Both the position numbers and the translations under genes were made by a program. From a virus: 28,982 nt of DNA. Below, piece by piece: positions 21,259-28,191 of this stretch; positions within the stretch are counted from its first letter, which is position 1; each line of letters begins with the position of its first letter. The stretch lies in the IMG/VR virus record IMGVR_UViG_3300000928_000478, positions 1 to 28,982 of that record. The stretch is one strand, 5' to 3'. The notes under the pieces are model-generated. The model was not told the DNA's origin, searched no databases, and saw only the letters and a program-made list of their open reading frames with translations.

Positions 21259-21282
21259 CAAAACAAAACAAAACAAAACAAA
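21259..21282 (+). promoter_or_regulatory. CAAAA tandem leader before the primase-helicase
   Basis: Five-base units CAAAA are repeated nearly five times up to the ATG at 21283. A shorter form lies before 19834. Unstructured A-rich leaders stand in for Shine-Dalgarno sites in Bacteroidota, so this is probably a strong translation leader. Confidence 0.5.
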
Positions 21283-22956
21283 ATGAAAACTTTTAACGAT
21301 TTCGGAATTGACGTTGGAAATAAGTCAACCGGAAAAATCAAAACAAAATGTCCAAAATGCAGCCATACAAGAAAAAACAAACGTGACAAATGTTTGTCCG
21401 TTGATCTTGATCAAGGTTTGTTCAATTGTCACAATTGCGGATTTAGTGGAACAACAAAATTTCAAGTCAAGCCGGAATTTATTAAACCGGTTGAAATAAA
21501 AATTAATTTATCCGAAAAAATAATTAATTGGTTTTCCAAAAGAGGGATTTCAAAATCAACTTTAATCAATTGGAAAATTGGCGAATCAATTGAATATTTT
21601 CCGCAAGTCCAGGAAAAAAGAAATTGTATAAATTTTAATTATTATAGAGACAACAAATTGATTAATGTAAAATATCGAGACGGACAAAAAAATTTCAAAA
21701 TGGTTTCGGGAGCGGAGTTGATTTTTTATGGAATTGACAATGTTAAAGCAATGGACAAGGTTTTTATTGTAGAGGGCGAAATGGATGCTTTGTCTTTGCA
21801 TGAGTCCGGAATTTATTCGGTTTGTTCGGTCCCAAATGGAGCATCAAAAGGAAATCAAAGACTTGAATATCTTGACAATTGTTTTGAATATTTTAAAAAT
21901 AAAAAAGAAATAATTCTTTGCACAGACAACGATTCTCCAGGAATTGCGCTCCGAAATGAATTGGCAAGACGATTTGGATCCTATCGTTGCAAATACGTTG
22001 ATTTCGGCGATTATAAAGATCCGAACGAGGTTTTGATTAATCTTGGTCCGGAAAAGTTAAGAGACGTTTTAAAATCGGCCAAAAATTTTCCAATGGAGGG
22101 CGTTTTGAGCGTCAATGATATTTGGAACGATGTTTTGTCTTATAATGAAAACGGCGTTAAAAATTACTCAATTGGTTTGCCGAATTCCGATAGTTTTTTC
22201 AAAATGGAATTGGGACAATGGTCCGTCGTTAGTGGAATTCCAAATTCGGGAAAATCGGACGTCATGGATCAAATATGTTGCAACCTGGCGACGCGGTACG
22301 ATATGCGTTGCGCAATGTTTGCTCCGGAGTCGTTTCCATACGAGGGCCACATTAAAAGAATTGCAAATAAATTAAATGAAACAAATTGTAAAAACGATCA
22401 ATTAAACCAAACAAAAGATTTCATTCAAGATCATTTTTATTGGATAAAAATTGACTTGGAAAATTTAACGTTAAACGGAATATTAAACGCCTTTAAAGAA
22501 TTAGTATTTCAAAAGGGAATTAATGTTTGCGTCATTGATCCTTGGAATATGCTTGATCATTCAGCGCAAAGAGATCATTCTTATATCGGAAAAGCGTTGT
22601 CACTAATTACACAATTTTGTCAGCAAACAAATACACATTTATTTTTAATTGCACATCCAAGAAAAATCGAATCGGAAAACGGATCTTATAAAAAGCCGAC
22701 ATTGTACGACATAAGCGGATCCGCGGATTTTTTTAATAAAGCATACAACGGATTAATTGTTTATCGTTGTATCGGTCAAAAAACAAAATTCGATTCGGAC
22801 ATTGTTAAAATTTATGTTGAAAAGGTAAAACGAAAAGAAAATGGACAACTTGGCGAATTTGACATTGCTCCGGATTTTACAAATGGCGGCGTTTATAAAG
22901 ACATCGAATTGGCGACGTCAAATTTAAAAGTTTATAAAGATCAAGTTCCTTTTTAA
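21283..22956 (+). CDS. Primase-helicase (T7 gp4 / Twinkle-like)
   Basis: 557 residues with three parts. A zinc-binding domain: Cys23 and Cys26 in KCPKCSHT, Cys49 and Cys52 in FNCHNCGF. A Toprim primase fold: FIVEGEMDALSLHESG (Glu165) and CTDNDSPGIALRNE (Asp215, Asp217). A RecA-like DnaB-family helicase: Walker A GIPNSGKS (318-325), then MFAPESFPYEGHIKRI, CVIDPWNMLDHS, and LFLIAHPRKI. It should unwind DNA and make primers at the phage fork. The C terminus ends DQVPF. It is the central replication enzyme; no DNA polymerase is encoded, so the host polymerase must be used. Confidence 0.94.
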   Translation: MKTFNDFGIDVGNKSTGKIKTKCPKCSHTRKNKRDKCLSVDLDQGLFNCHNCGFSGTTKFQVKPEFIKPVEIKINLSEKIINWFSKRGISKSTLINWKIGESIEYFPQVQEKRNCINFNYYRDNKLINVKYRDGQKNFKMVSGAELIFYGIDNVKAMDKVFIVEGEMDALSLHESGIYSVCSVPNGASKGNQRLEYLDNCFEYFKNKKEIILCTDNDSPGIALRNELARRFGSYRCKYVDFGDYKDPNEVLINLGPEKLRDVLKSAKNFPMEGVLSVNDIWNDVLSYNENGVKNYSIGLPNSDSFFKMELGQWSVVSGIPNSGKSDVMDQICCNLATRYDMRCAMFAPESFPYEGHIKRIANKLNETNCKNDQLNQTKDFIQDHFYWIKIDLENLTLNGILNAFKELVFQKGINVCVIDPWNMLDHSAQRDHSYIGKALSLITQFCQQTNTHLFLIAHPRKIESENGSYKKPTLYDISGSADFFNKAYNGLIVYRCIGQKTKFDSDIVKIYVEKVKRKENGQLGEFDIAPDFTNGGVYKDIELATSNLKVYKDQVPF

Positions 22957-22957
22957 T

Positions 22958-23191
22958 ATGGCAAAAAAGAAAAAATTATTGTTTCCAACGGATCGTCATT
23001 ATAAGGCGATTCAATGGTGCATTAATAACAACATAAAAGTTGCAGTACATCCAACGAGGGCCGGTTTAAAAGTAGTTATTGACGAAAACGGACTGAAATC
23101 AATGTCTCCGGGGACTTACTCGAACAATGAAGCCAACGACAAAGTTTGGGAATTATATTTGTATCTTTACGACAAATATTGGAAAGTATGA
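22958..23191 (+). CDS. 77-residue hypothetical protein
   Basis: Starts one base after the helicase stop. It begins MAKKKKLLFPTDRHYKAIQW and includes NNIKVAVHPTRAGLKVVIDE, then SPGTYSNNEANDKVWELYLY and YLYDKYW. I have seen this type of small alpha-beta protein beside phage replication genes but cannot name it. The basic start and aromatic C terminus are notable. The stop overlaps the next ATG (ATGA). Confidence 0.7.
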   Translation: MAKKKKLLFPTDRHYKAIQWCINNNIKVAVHPTRAGLKVVIDENGLKSMSPGTYSNNEANDKVWELYLYLYDKYWKV

Positions 23192-23382
23192 GATTAAATT
23201 TTAACACGTCAATTTATAATATTATCGGAGTAGTTTTTGGAATAAATTATTGGTCGTCATCAATGGACGATGAATTTTTAAACGAGGCAACAATTTCCGG
23301 CGAAGTTGAACACGAATTGCAATTCTTTTTATTAGTTGTTGGTTTTTCTTTTACATGGTACACTTTAAAGGAAAATGACTAA
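23188..23382 (+). CDS. 64-residue hypothetical protein with hydrophobic C terminus
   Basis: Starts at ATGA overlapping the upstream stop; the frame extends upstream to 23146 but that start lies inside the previous gene. It reads NTSIYNIIGVVFGINYWSSS, an acidic middle (DDEFLNEATISGEVEHELQ), and FFLLVVGFSFTWYTL. Two moderately hydrophobic stretches could be membrane segments. The end overlaps the ParB-like gene by 8 bases. Function unknown. Confidence 0.6.
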   Translation: MRLNFNTSIYNIIGVVFGINYWSSSMDDEFLNEATISGEVEHELQFFLLVVGFSFTWYTLKEND

Positions 23383-23815
23383 TTGGATTAATATAAAATT
23401 AATTAAAGAAACTCCGGGAAATCCGAGGTTTATTTCAGATCCTAAATTCAAAAAATTAATAAAATCAATCAAAGATTTTCCCAAAATGTTGGAAATCCGT
23501 CCGATTGTTGTTGACGAAAATATGGTTATTTTAGGCGGAAACATGCGTTTAAAAGCATGTAAAGCGGCCGGAATGTTTGAAGTTCCAATTCAAATTGAAA
23601 AGGGATTGTCGGAATCTGAAAAAAAAGAATTTATAATTAAAGACAATTCGGGGTTTGGCGCTTGGGATTGGGACATCCTGGCGAATGAATGGGACGCAAA
23701 AGATCTTGTTGATTGGGGGGTTGACATTCCGTCTTTTGATATTGATCAAGACGATCAAGACGAAAACGAAACAAAAACAGACGATTCGGATCTTTGCGAA
23801 TTATGCGGAAAATAA
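23375..23815 (+). CDS. Stand-alone ParB-like domain protein
   Basis: 146 residues. The ParB/Srx fold is clear: IKLIKETPGNPRFISDPKFK, then EIRPIVVDENMVILGGNMRL followed by KACKAAGMFEVPI, then EFIIKDNSGFGAWDWDILANE. 'GGNMRLKAC' corresponds to the ParB nucleotide-binding motif GxRR. In many phages this domain is fused to a DNA methyltransferase; here it ends after an Asp/Glu-rich stretch and a final CELCGK (CxxC). Phage ParB-like proteins of this size occur alone, so this is probably not a truncation. Partition, DNA nicking or modification are open options. Confidence 0.85.
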   Translation: MTNWINIKLIKETPGNPRFISDPKFKKLIKSIKDFPKMLEIRPIVVDENMVILGGNMRLKACKAAGMFEVPIQIEKGLSESEKKEFIIKDNSGFGAWDWDILANEWDAKDLVDWGVDIPSFDIDQDDQDENETKTDDSDLCELCGK

Positions 23816-23823
23816 TATTTTTT

Positions 23824-23868
23824 AAAAAATTCTTTTAATTTTATGTTGTAATTGAAAAAATTCTTTTA
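23824..23868. repeat. AAAAAATTCTTTTA direct repeat pair
   Basis: Copies at 23824-23837 and 23855-23868, 31 bases apart (about three helical turns), the second running into the -7 box. The same 14 bases stand at 3452. Spacing and placement suggest an operator. Confidence 0.45.
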
Positions 23869-23874
23869 TATTTG
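23846..23874 (+). promoter_or_regulatory. Bacteroidota promoter before the 262-residue gene
   Basis: TATATTTG (23867-23874) with TTG at 23846-23848, an 18-base gap. One of the clearest promoters here, giving a leader of about 30 bases. Confidence 0.75.
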
Positions 23875-23911
23875 TCTTGTTGCAATGAAGCAACGATCAA
23901 ATATTTACAAC

Positions 23912-24700
23912 ATGAAAAACACAAAACAAATCATCGAAACAACGTCAAACCAGGTATTAAAAGCGGTTTTGACTTTAATGCACGATCAAATTATTGCAAG
24001 AAAAAACGAAACAATTGCATTTGAGGAAAAGATCACAAAAAGAAAAGTTTCTGAATTTGGAAAAGAAATAATTGAATTATCATTGATTCATGATCTTTGC
24101 AAATCTGTAATTGTTTATACAAATGACAATGACGTTGTTAAAGAATTCACATCGGGAATTTCAGCAAAAGGAAATTTTGAAATTTACGGAACAATCACAA
24201 GAGACGGACAAGATTATTCATTTTCAACGGAAGCAATATTTGCCGGAGGTTATAATATTCAACGTTTACATATTCGATACATAACAAAAACAAAATTGCC
24301 AAAAGCAAAGAATCTTTTAATTGCTGCACAAATTAAAACGGAATTAAAAAGATTAAACAAGATCCAAAGAATTGAAAAGGAAATTGAAAGATTAGAATTG
24401 CAAATTAATAAATACAACGATCAAATTGCAGTTTATTCAAATTATACGGAACAACAATGGGTTGATTTTTGTAATTCAAAAAGAGATCATAAACTAATTA
24501 CAAACCGATTCACAAAAGAAACATTCGAGCCGTTTAATTCATTTAAAACATTTCAAGAATATTCAAATTTTGTAATTGAAGCAAATGAATCGACAATCGG
24601 TTACGCAAAAAAACATTTTATTGAATGGCCAAAAACATGGATGTCAAGAAGCAAAGAAAGTTTGATCAAAGAAAATAAAAAATTAAAATTAGCAATATAA
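23912..24700 (+). CDS. Unknown 262-residue protein with its own promoter and terminator
   Basis: Starts at the ATG at 23912 behind the leader; an earlier TTG at 23852 lies within the promoter and is rejected. Not recognised. The N-terminal third is helical (TTSNQVLKAVLTLMHDQIIA, EFGKEIIELSLIHDLCKSV). A beta part follows (NFEIYGTITRDGQDYSFSTE and YNIQRLHIRYI), then a long coiled coil (TELKRLNKIQRIEKEIERLE) and a C-terminal domain with EWPKTWMSRSKESL. No enzyme motif or membrane segment is seen. A single-gene unit between the replication and packaging operons, sharing an upstream element with the gene at 3525. Confidence 0.8.
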   Translation: MKNTKQIIETTSNQVLKAVLTLMHDQIIARKNETIAFEEKITKRKVSEFGKEIIELSLIHDLCKSVIVYTNDNDVVKEFTSGISAKGNFEIYGTITRDGQDYSFSTEAIFAGGYNIQRLHIRYITKTKLPKAKNLLIAAQIKTELKRLNKIQRIEKEIERLELQINKYNDQIAVYSNYTEQQWVDFCNSKRDHKLITNRFTKETFEPFNSFKTFQEYSNFVIEANESTIGYAKKHFIEWPKTWMSRSKESLIKENKKLKLAI

Positions 24701-24705
24701 ACCAC

Positions 24706-24733
24706 AAGGCGGCGTAAAAACCGCCTTTTTAAA
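24706..24733 (+). terminator. Terminator after the 262-residue gene
   Basis: AAGGCGG (24706-24712) pairs perfectly with CCGCCTT (24721-24727), loop of 8, then T. Confidence 0.85.
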
Positions 24734-24743
24734 CACTTTTATA

Positions 24744-24863
24744 ATGAATAAGATAATAAACATGATCTTAAAGTTAAAGTCCATTAAACCGCAATCAAAA
24801 CGCTTGAAACTAAAGATCCAAAGACTACAACAACAACTTAATTCCGAAACCGCTAATCAATAG
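24744..24863 (+). CDS. 39-residue basic microprotein (tentative)
   Basis: ATG behind the A/T-rich leader CTTTTATA, between two terminators. The product MNKIINMILKLKSIKPQSKR continues as a basic helix (LKLKIQRLQQQLN). Its stop codon TAG lies in the 3' arm of the next terminator hairpin. It would need read-through of the terminator at 24706. It may be a real small helical protein or a chance frame in an A-rich spacer. Confidence 0.35.
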   Translation: MNKIINMILKLKSIKPQSKRLKLKIQRLQQQLNSETANQ

Positions 24864-24875
24864 CGGTTTTTTTTT
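24847..24875 (+). terminator. Terminator before the terminase promoter
   Basis: AAACCGCTA (24847-24855) pairs with TAGCGGTTT (24861-24869), 9 bp perfect, loop of 5, then T-run. It isolates the packaging operon. Confidence 0.9.
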
Positions 24876-24899
24876 GTCATTTATTTTTTTATATTTTTG
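24873..24899 (+). promoter_or_regulatory. Bacteroidota promoter of the terminase operon
   Basis: TATTTTTG (24892-24899) with TTTG at 24873-24876, a 15-base gap. The ATG at 24904 is only 4 bases after the -7 box, so the transcript is probably leaderless. Confidence 0.7.
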
Positions 24900-24903
24900 C
24901 ATT

Positions 24904-25254
24904 ATGGCAACAAAAACCAACATATTAAAAAAGAGTTTGATCGAAGCATTGGAAAAATCCTTGGGCGTTGTGACAACCGCTTGTAAAATTGTTGATTGCA
25001 ATCGATCAACGTTTTATAAATATTATAATAATGATTCAAAGTTTAAAGCAGCCGTTGACGAATTACAAGACATGACATTGGATTTCGTTGAATCTCAATT
25101 GCATAAACAAATTAAAAACGGAAACACGACCGCGACGATCTTTTATTTAAAAACAAAAGGAAAAAAGCGTGGGTTTGTTGAGCGCCAGGAAATCCAAATG
25201 AATGGCGAAATCGAATCAAAAATTATTGAATGGACTCCGGCAAAGGAAAAATAA
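24904..25254 (+). CDS. Terminase small subunit
   Basis: 116 residues from ATG 24904; an upstream TTG (24874) lies inside the promoter and is rejected. The N-terminal DNA-binding HTH reads KSLIEALEKSLGVVTTACKI, VDCNRSTFYKYYNNDSKF; then DMTLDFVESQLHKQIKNGN, TTATIFYLKTKGKKRGFVER. The 'NGNTTATIFYLKTKGKKRG' segment is typical of phBC6A51-type small terminases, which recognise phage DNA and load the large subunit. The gene overlaps the large subunit by 25 bases. Confidence 0.9.
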   Translation: MATKTNILKKSLIEALEKSLGVVTTACKIVDCNRSTFYKYYNNDSKFKAAVDELQDMTLDFVESQLHKQIKNGNTTATIFYLKTKGKKRGFVERQEIQMNGEIESKIIEWTPAKEK

Positions 25255-26408
25255 AAGAATATTGTAATATTCAATTTTATCAAACATTAAATTCAAAGGC
25301 GCGGATCAAGGTGCATCAAGGCGGAACAAGGTCCGGAAAAACTTATGCAATTGTTCAATACTTAATTTATAAGATGACAACAACAACGGATCCAATTACG
25401 ATCTCAATTGTTCGTCAAACATTGCCGTCTCTTAAAAGGTCCGTCATGCGCGATTTTATTTCAATAGCGACAAAACTTGGAATATATTACAAAGGGATCC
25501 ACAACAAGGCCGACAATACTTTTAAATATAACGGATCAACGATTCAATTCTTATCAACCGACGATCCGCAAAAAATTAGAGGTGCAAAACACAACATTTG
25601 TTTCTTAAATGAAAGTAATGAATTATTGTTTGAATCTTTTCGACAATTAAACATGAGAACAATTGACGAAATGATCATTGACTTTAATCCGTCGGATCCA
25701 ATACATTGGTTGTACAATGAAGTAATTGAAAGAGACGATTGCGATCTTTTTATAACAACATACAAAGACAATCAATTTTTGCCGTCCGAATTAGTTAAAG
25801 AGATCGAACGAATTAAAGATCGAGATCCGGATTATTGGCGCGTTTATGGTCAAGGACAAAGGGCCGTTTTTTCACAACGACAAATTTTTGGTAATTGGAA
25901 ATCAATTCCTTTTGATCAGTTTCCACAATTTGACGAAATTACGCTCGGACTTGATTTTGGTTTTACAAATGATCCGGCGGCGATTTTATCAGTTGGACGA
26001 ATTAAAGACAAATTGTTTGTACATGAATTGTTGTATAAAAAAGGAATGACAAATCGAGACATTGCAAACTTTTTAAAAGAAAACAACCTGGATCAAACGT
26101 TGTGTTATTGCGATTCGGCCGAGCCAAAGTCGATCGAGGAATTGCGACAAATGGGAATTCTTGCAAAGGGAGCGATTAAAGGACCGGGATCAATAAACGC
26201 CGGGATCAGTATGTTAAAAGAATACGAAGTTTTTATTTCAAACGAATCAACAAATTTAAAACGCGAACAATACTCATATTATTGGCAGCAATTAAAAGAC
26301 AATACAATAATAAACAAGCCGATTGACAAGAATAATCATTTAATCGATTCGTTGAGATATTGCGTTTATTCTAAATTTAAAAACCGAACGGATTTTTTTG
26401 TAATTTAG
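25230..26408 (+). CDS. Terminase large subunit
   Basis: 392 residues, Terminase_3 (PBSX/SPP1-like) packaging motor: ATPase plus nuclease. Walker A is GGTRSGKT (31-38) and the Walker B with catalytic Glu is NICFLNES (122-129, Glu128). The 'DFNPSDPIHW' and DYWRVYGQG segments follow. The nuclease part has the three metal-binding acids: Asp242 in GLDFGFTNDPAA, Asp295 in CDSAEP, Asp373 in HLIDSLRY. It is complete and of normal length. It begins 25 bases inside the small subunit gene. Confidence 0.96.
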   Translation: MDSGKGKIKEYCNIQFYQTLNSKARIKVHQGGTRSGKTYAIVQYLIYKMTTTTDPITISIVRQTLPSLKRSVMRDFISIATKLGIYYKGIHNKADNTFKYNGSTIQFLSTDDPQKIRGAKHNICFLNESNELLFESFRQLNMRTIDEMIIDFNPSDPIHWLYNEVIERDDCDLFITTYKDNQFLPSELVKEIERIKDRDPDYWRVYGQGQRAVFSQRQIFGNWKSIPFDQFPQFDEITLGLDFGFTNDPAAILSVGRIKDKLFVHELLYKKGMTNRDIANFLKENNLDQTLCYCDSAEPKSIEELRQMGILAKGAIKGPGSINAGISMLKEYEVFISNESTNLKREQYSYYWQQLKDNTIINKPIDKNNHLIDSLRYCVYSKFKNRTDFFVI

Positions 26409-26418
26409 AAACAAAATT

Positions 26419-26426
26419 TATTTTTG
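26419..26426 (+). promoter_or_regulatory. Bacteroidota -7 box before the portal gene
   Basis: TATTTTTG matches TAnnTTTG, just downstream of the terminase stop and immediately upstream of the TATTTTTAC leader. Confidence 0.5.
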
Positions 26427-26449
26427 TATTTTTACCGAAAATTTTTATC
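26427..26449 (+). promoter_or_regulatory. Late-type leader before the portal gene
   Basis: TATTTTTAC (26427-26435), a short spacer and ATTTTTATC (26441-26449), 8 bases before the ATG at 26458. It corresponds to the leaders at 1004 and 4941, though the last motif does not abut the start here. Confidence 0.4.
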
Positions 26450-26457
26450 TTTTACAA

Positions 26458-28188
26458 ATGGCGTCAATCCTGGATCGTTTTACCAATTTATTAAAAAAAA
26501 ATACACAACAAACCGCAGCCGATTATAACAAATCGATTTATAATTGGTTAGGTAATTCAATCGTTTGGAATACTGAAAACGACAATTCTTATATTACCGA
26601 GGGTTATCAAAAGAATTCAACGATTTATTCTTTAATCAATTTAATTACAAAGGCAGCAACAACAATTCCGTTCCAGGTTTACGAAAAGACAAACGAAAAC
26701 GATTATAAAAGATACAAGGCATTGACGTCCGGGATCATGGATTCGTCAACAATACAAAAAGCGGCAATGCTGCAAAAAAGATCGTTGATTGAATTACATG
26801 AAACGGAATTACATAAAATATTAGAACGACCAAATCCGGCGCAAAGTTATAATTCGTTTATGACTGAATTGATCGCGTTCGGTAAATTAACCGGGAATCG
26901 TTACATTTATGGAATAGGACCGGAAACCGGATCAAATACAAAATATTCCGAATTATACGTCATGCCGTCTCAAATAATGGAAATCGTTTCCGGAGGGATC
27001 ATGAAGCCGGTTGATCATTATACTATCGAATATAACGGACAACATAAAATCCCGGCGGAATCAATTTGTCACATAAAAGATTTTAATCCGCATTATGACG
27101 GGAGCGGATCTCATTTATACGGACAATCGCCATTGAGGGCCGGTTTACGATCATTGACAACAAACAATGAAGCCGTTCAAACCGGAGTTAAATATCTACA
27201 AAACCAAACGGCGAGGGGATTATTAATGTCCGACGAGGGCGATATTAATGAAGTTCAAGCGAAACAACTAAAAGAAAAATTCAAACAACAACATCAAGGA
27301 TCAAACAATGCCGGAGATATTATTATAACTCCGAAAAAATTATCATGGGTAAATTTTGGATTAAACGCGTCGGACGTTTCTTTGATTGAGCAATACAATG
27401 CGAGTATTAAAGATTTATGTAATATTTACAACGTTCCCGTTCAATTGTTAAATAATACCGATTCAAGTTCCTATAATAACATGAAAGAGGCGAAAAAAGC
27501 ATTGTATCAATCGTGCGTTATTCCCGAATTGTTAAAGATTAAAGACGAATTAAATCGTTGGTTGGCGCCAAAGTATGGCGAAAATCTTTGTATTGAATTT
27601 GATTTTTCAGTTATTCCGGAATTGCAAGAGGAAACGGACAAGATCGTTGATCAGTTATTAAAGGCCTGGTGGATTACGCCAAACGAAAAAAGGGCCGCAA
27701 TGAATTACGGACGTGATGACGAAAATATAAATCTTGACGATTATTATATTCCGTCAAACTTAATTCCGGTCAAAGGGATCGACGAATTGGAAATCCCGGT
27801 TGAATCAATCGACGTTGACGTTGATAAATTTTTCAGCAAAAAAGAAACAATAATAAAAGATCAAACGTTTGACAATTATCCGCAAACCGCAACAAACAAC
27901 GCCAAAAGGATGATCGAATGGCGTGAAAAATACAAAGACGAAGTCAAGGCGGGAACGCCAACGGGTTGGAGACGCGCAACAATGTTGTCGAATAGAGATC
28001 CTTTGACGATTGAAATGTTAAATCGAGTTAAATCATTTTTTTCGAGACATGACGGGAATCAAGTTATTTCGGATCAGTACAAGGAAACGCCATGGAAAGA
28101 CAATGGATTTGTTTCCTGGAATCTTTGGGGAGGGACTGCAATGAAAATTTGGACCGAAAAAACATTGGACAAGATAAACAAAGAATAA
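26458..28188 (+). CDS. Portal protein with C-terminal extension
   Basis: 576 residues. The first 430 or so are an HK97/SPP1-type portal (dodecameric DNA channel at the capsid vertex): YSLINLITKAATTIPFQVYE, LIAFGKLTGNRYIYG, ELYVMPSQIMEIVSGG, ICHIKDFNPHYDGSGSHLYG, SPLRAGLRSLTTNNEAV, then IYNVPVQLLNNTDSSSYNNM and the ending NEKRAAMNYG. The last 110 residues form a separate domain with TATNNAKRMIEWREKYKDEV, RRATMLSNRDPLTIEML, RVKSFFSRHDGN and SWNLWGGTAMKIW. Domains of this 'RA-x-L-SN-ls...FFxRH...LWGG' type are found appended to various phage head proteins; their function is unknown. Confidence 0.93.
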   Translation: MASILDRFTNLLKKNTQQTAADYNKSIYNWLGNSIVWNTENDNSYITEGYQKNSTIYSLINLITKAATTIPFQVYEKTNENDYKRYKALTSGIMDSSTIQKAAMLQKRSLIELHETELHKILERPNPAQSYNSFMTELIAFGKLTGNRYIYGIGPETGSNTKYSELYVMPSQIMEIVSGGIMKPVDHYTIEYNGQHKIPAESICHIKDFNPHYDGSGSHLYGQSPLRAGLRSLTTNNEAVQTGVKYLQNQTARGLLMSDEGDINEVQAKQLKEKFKQQHQGSNNAGDIIITPKKLSWVNFGLNASDVSLIEQYNASIKDLCNIYNVPVQLLNNTDSSSYNNMKEAKKALYQSCVIPELLKIKDELNRWLAPKYGENLCIEFDFSVIPELQEETDKIVDQLLKAWWITPNEKRAAMNYGRDDENINLDDYYIPSNLIPVKGIDELEIPVESIDVDVDKFFSKKETIIKDQTFDNYPQTATNNAKRMIEWREKYKDEVKAGTPTGWRRATMLSNRDPLTIEMLNRVKSFFSRHDGNQVISDQYKETPWKDNGFVSWNLWGGTAMKIWTEKTLDKINKE

Positions 28189-28191
28189 ATT

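Noticed and set aside
21259-21282. CAAAA repeats as a CRISPR or phage attachment repeat
   Set aside because: Units are 5 bases without spacers and abut a start codon; a translation leader is the simpler reading.
23375-23815. ParB-methyltransferase fusion truncated after the ParB domain
   Set aside because: Stand-alone ParB-like proteins of similar size are common in phages, and no methyltransferase remnant follows in any frame.
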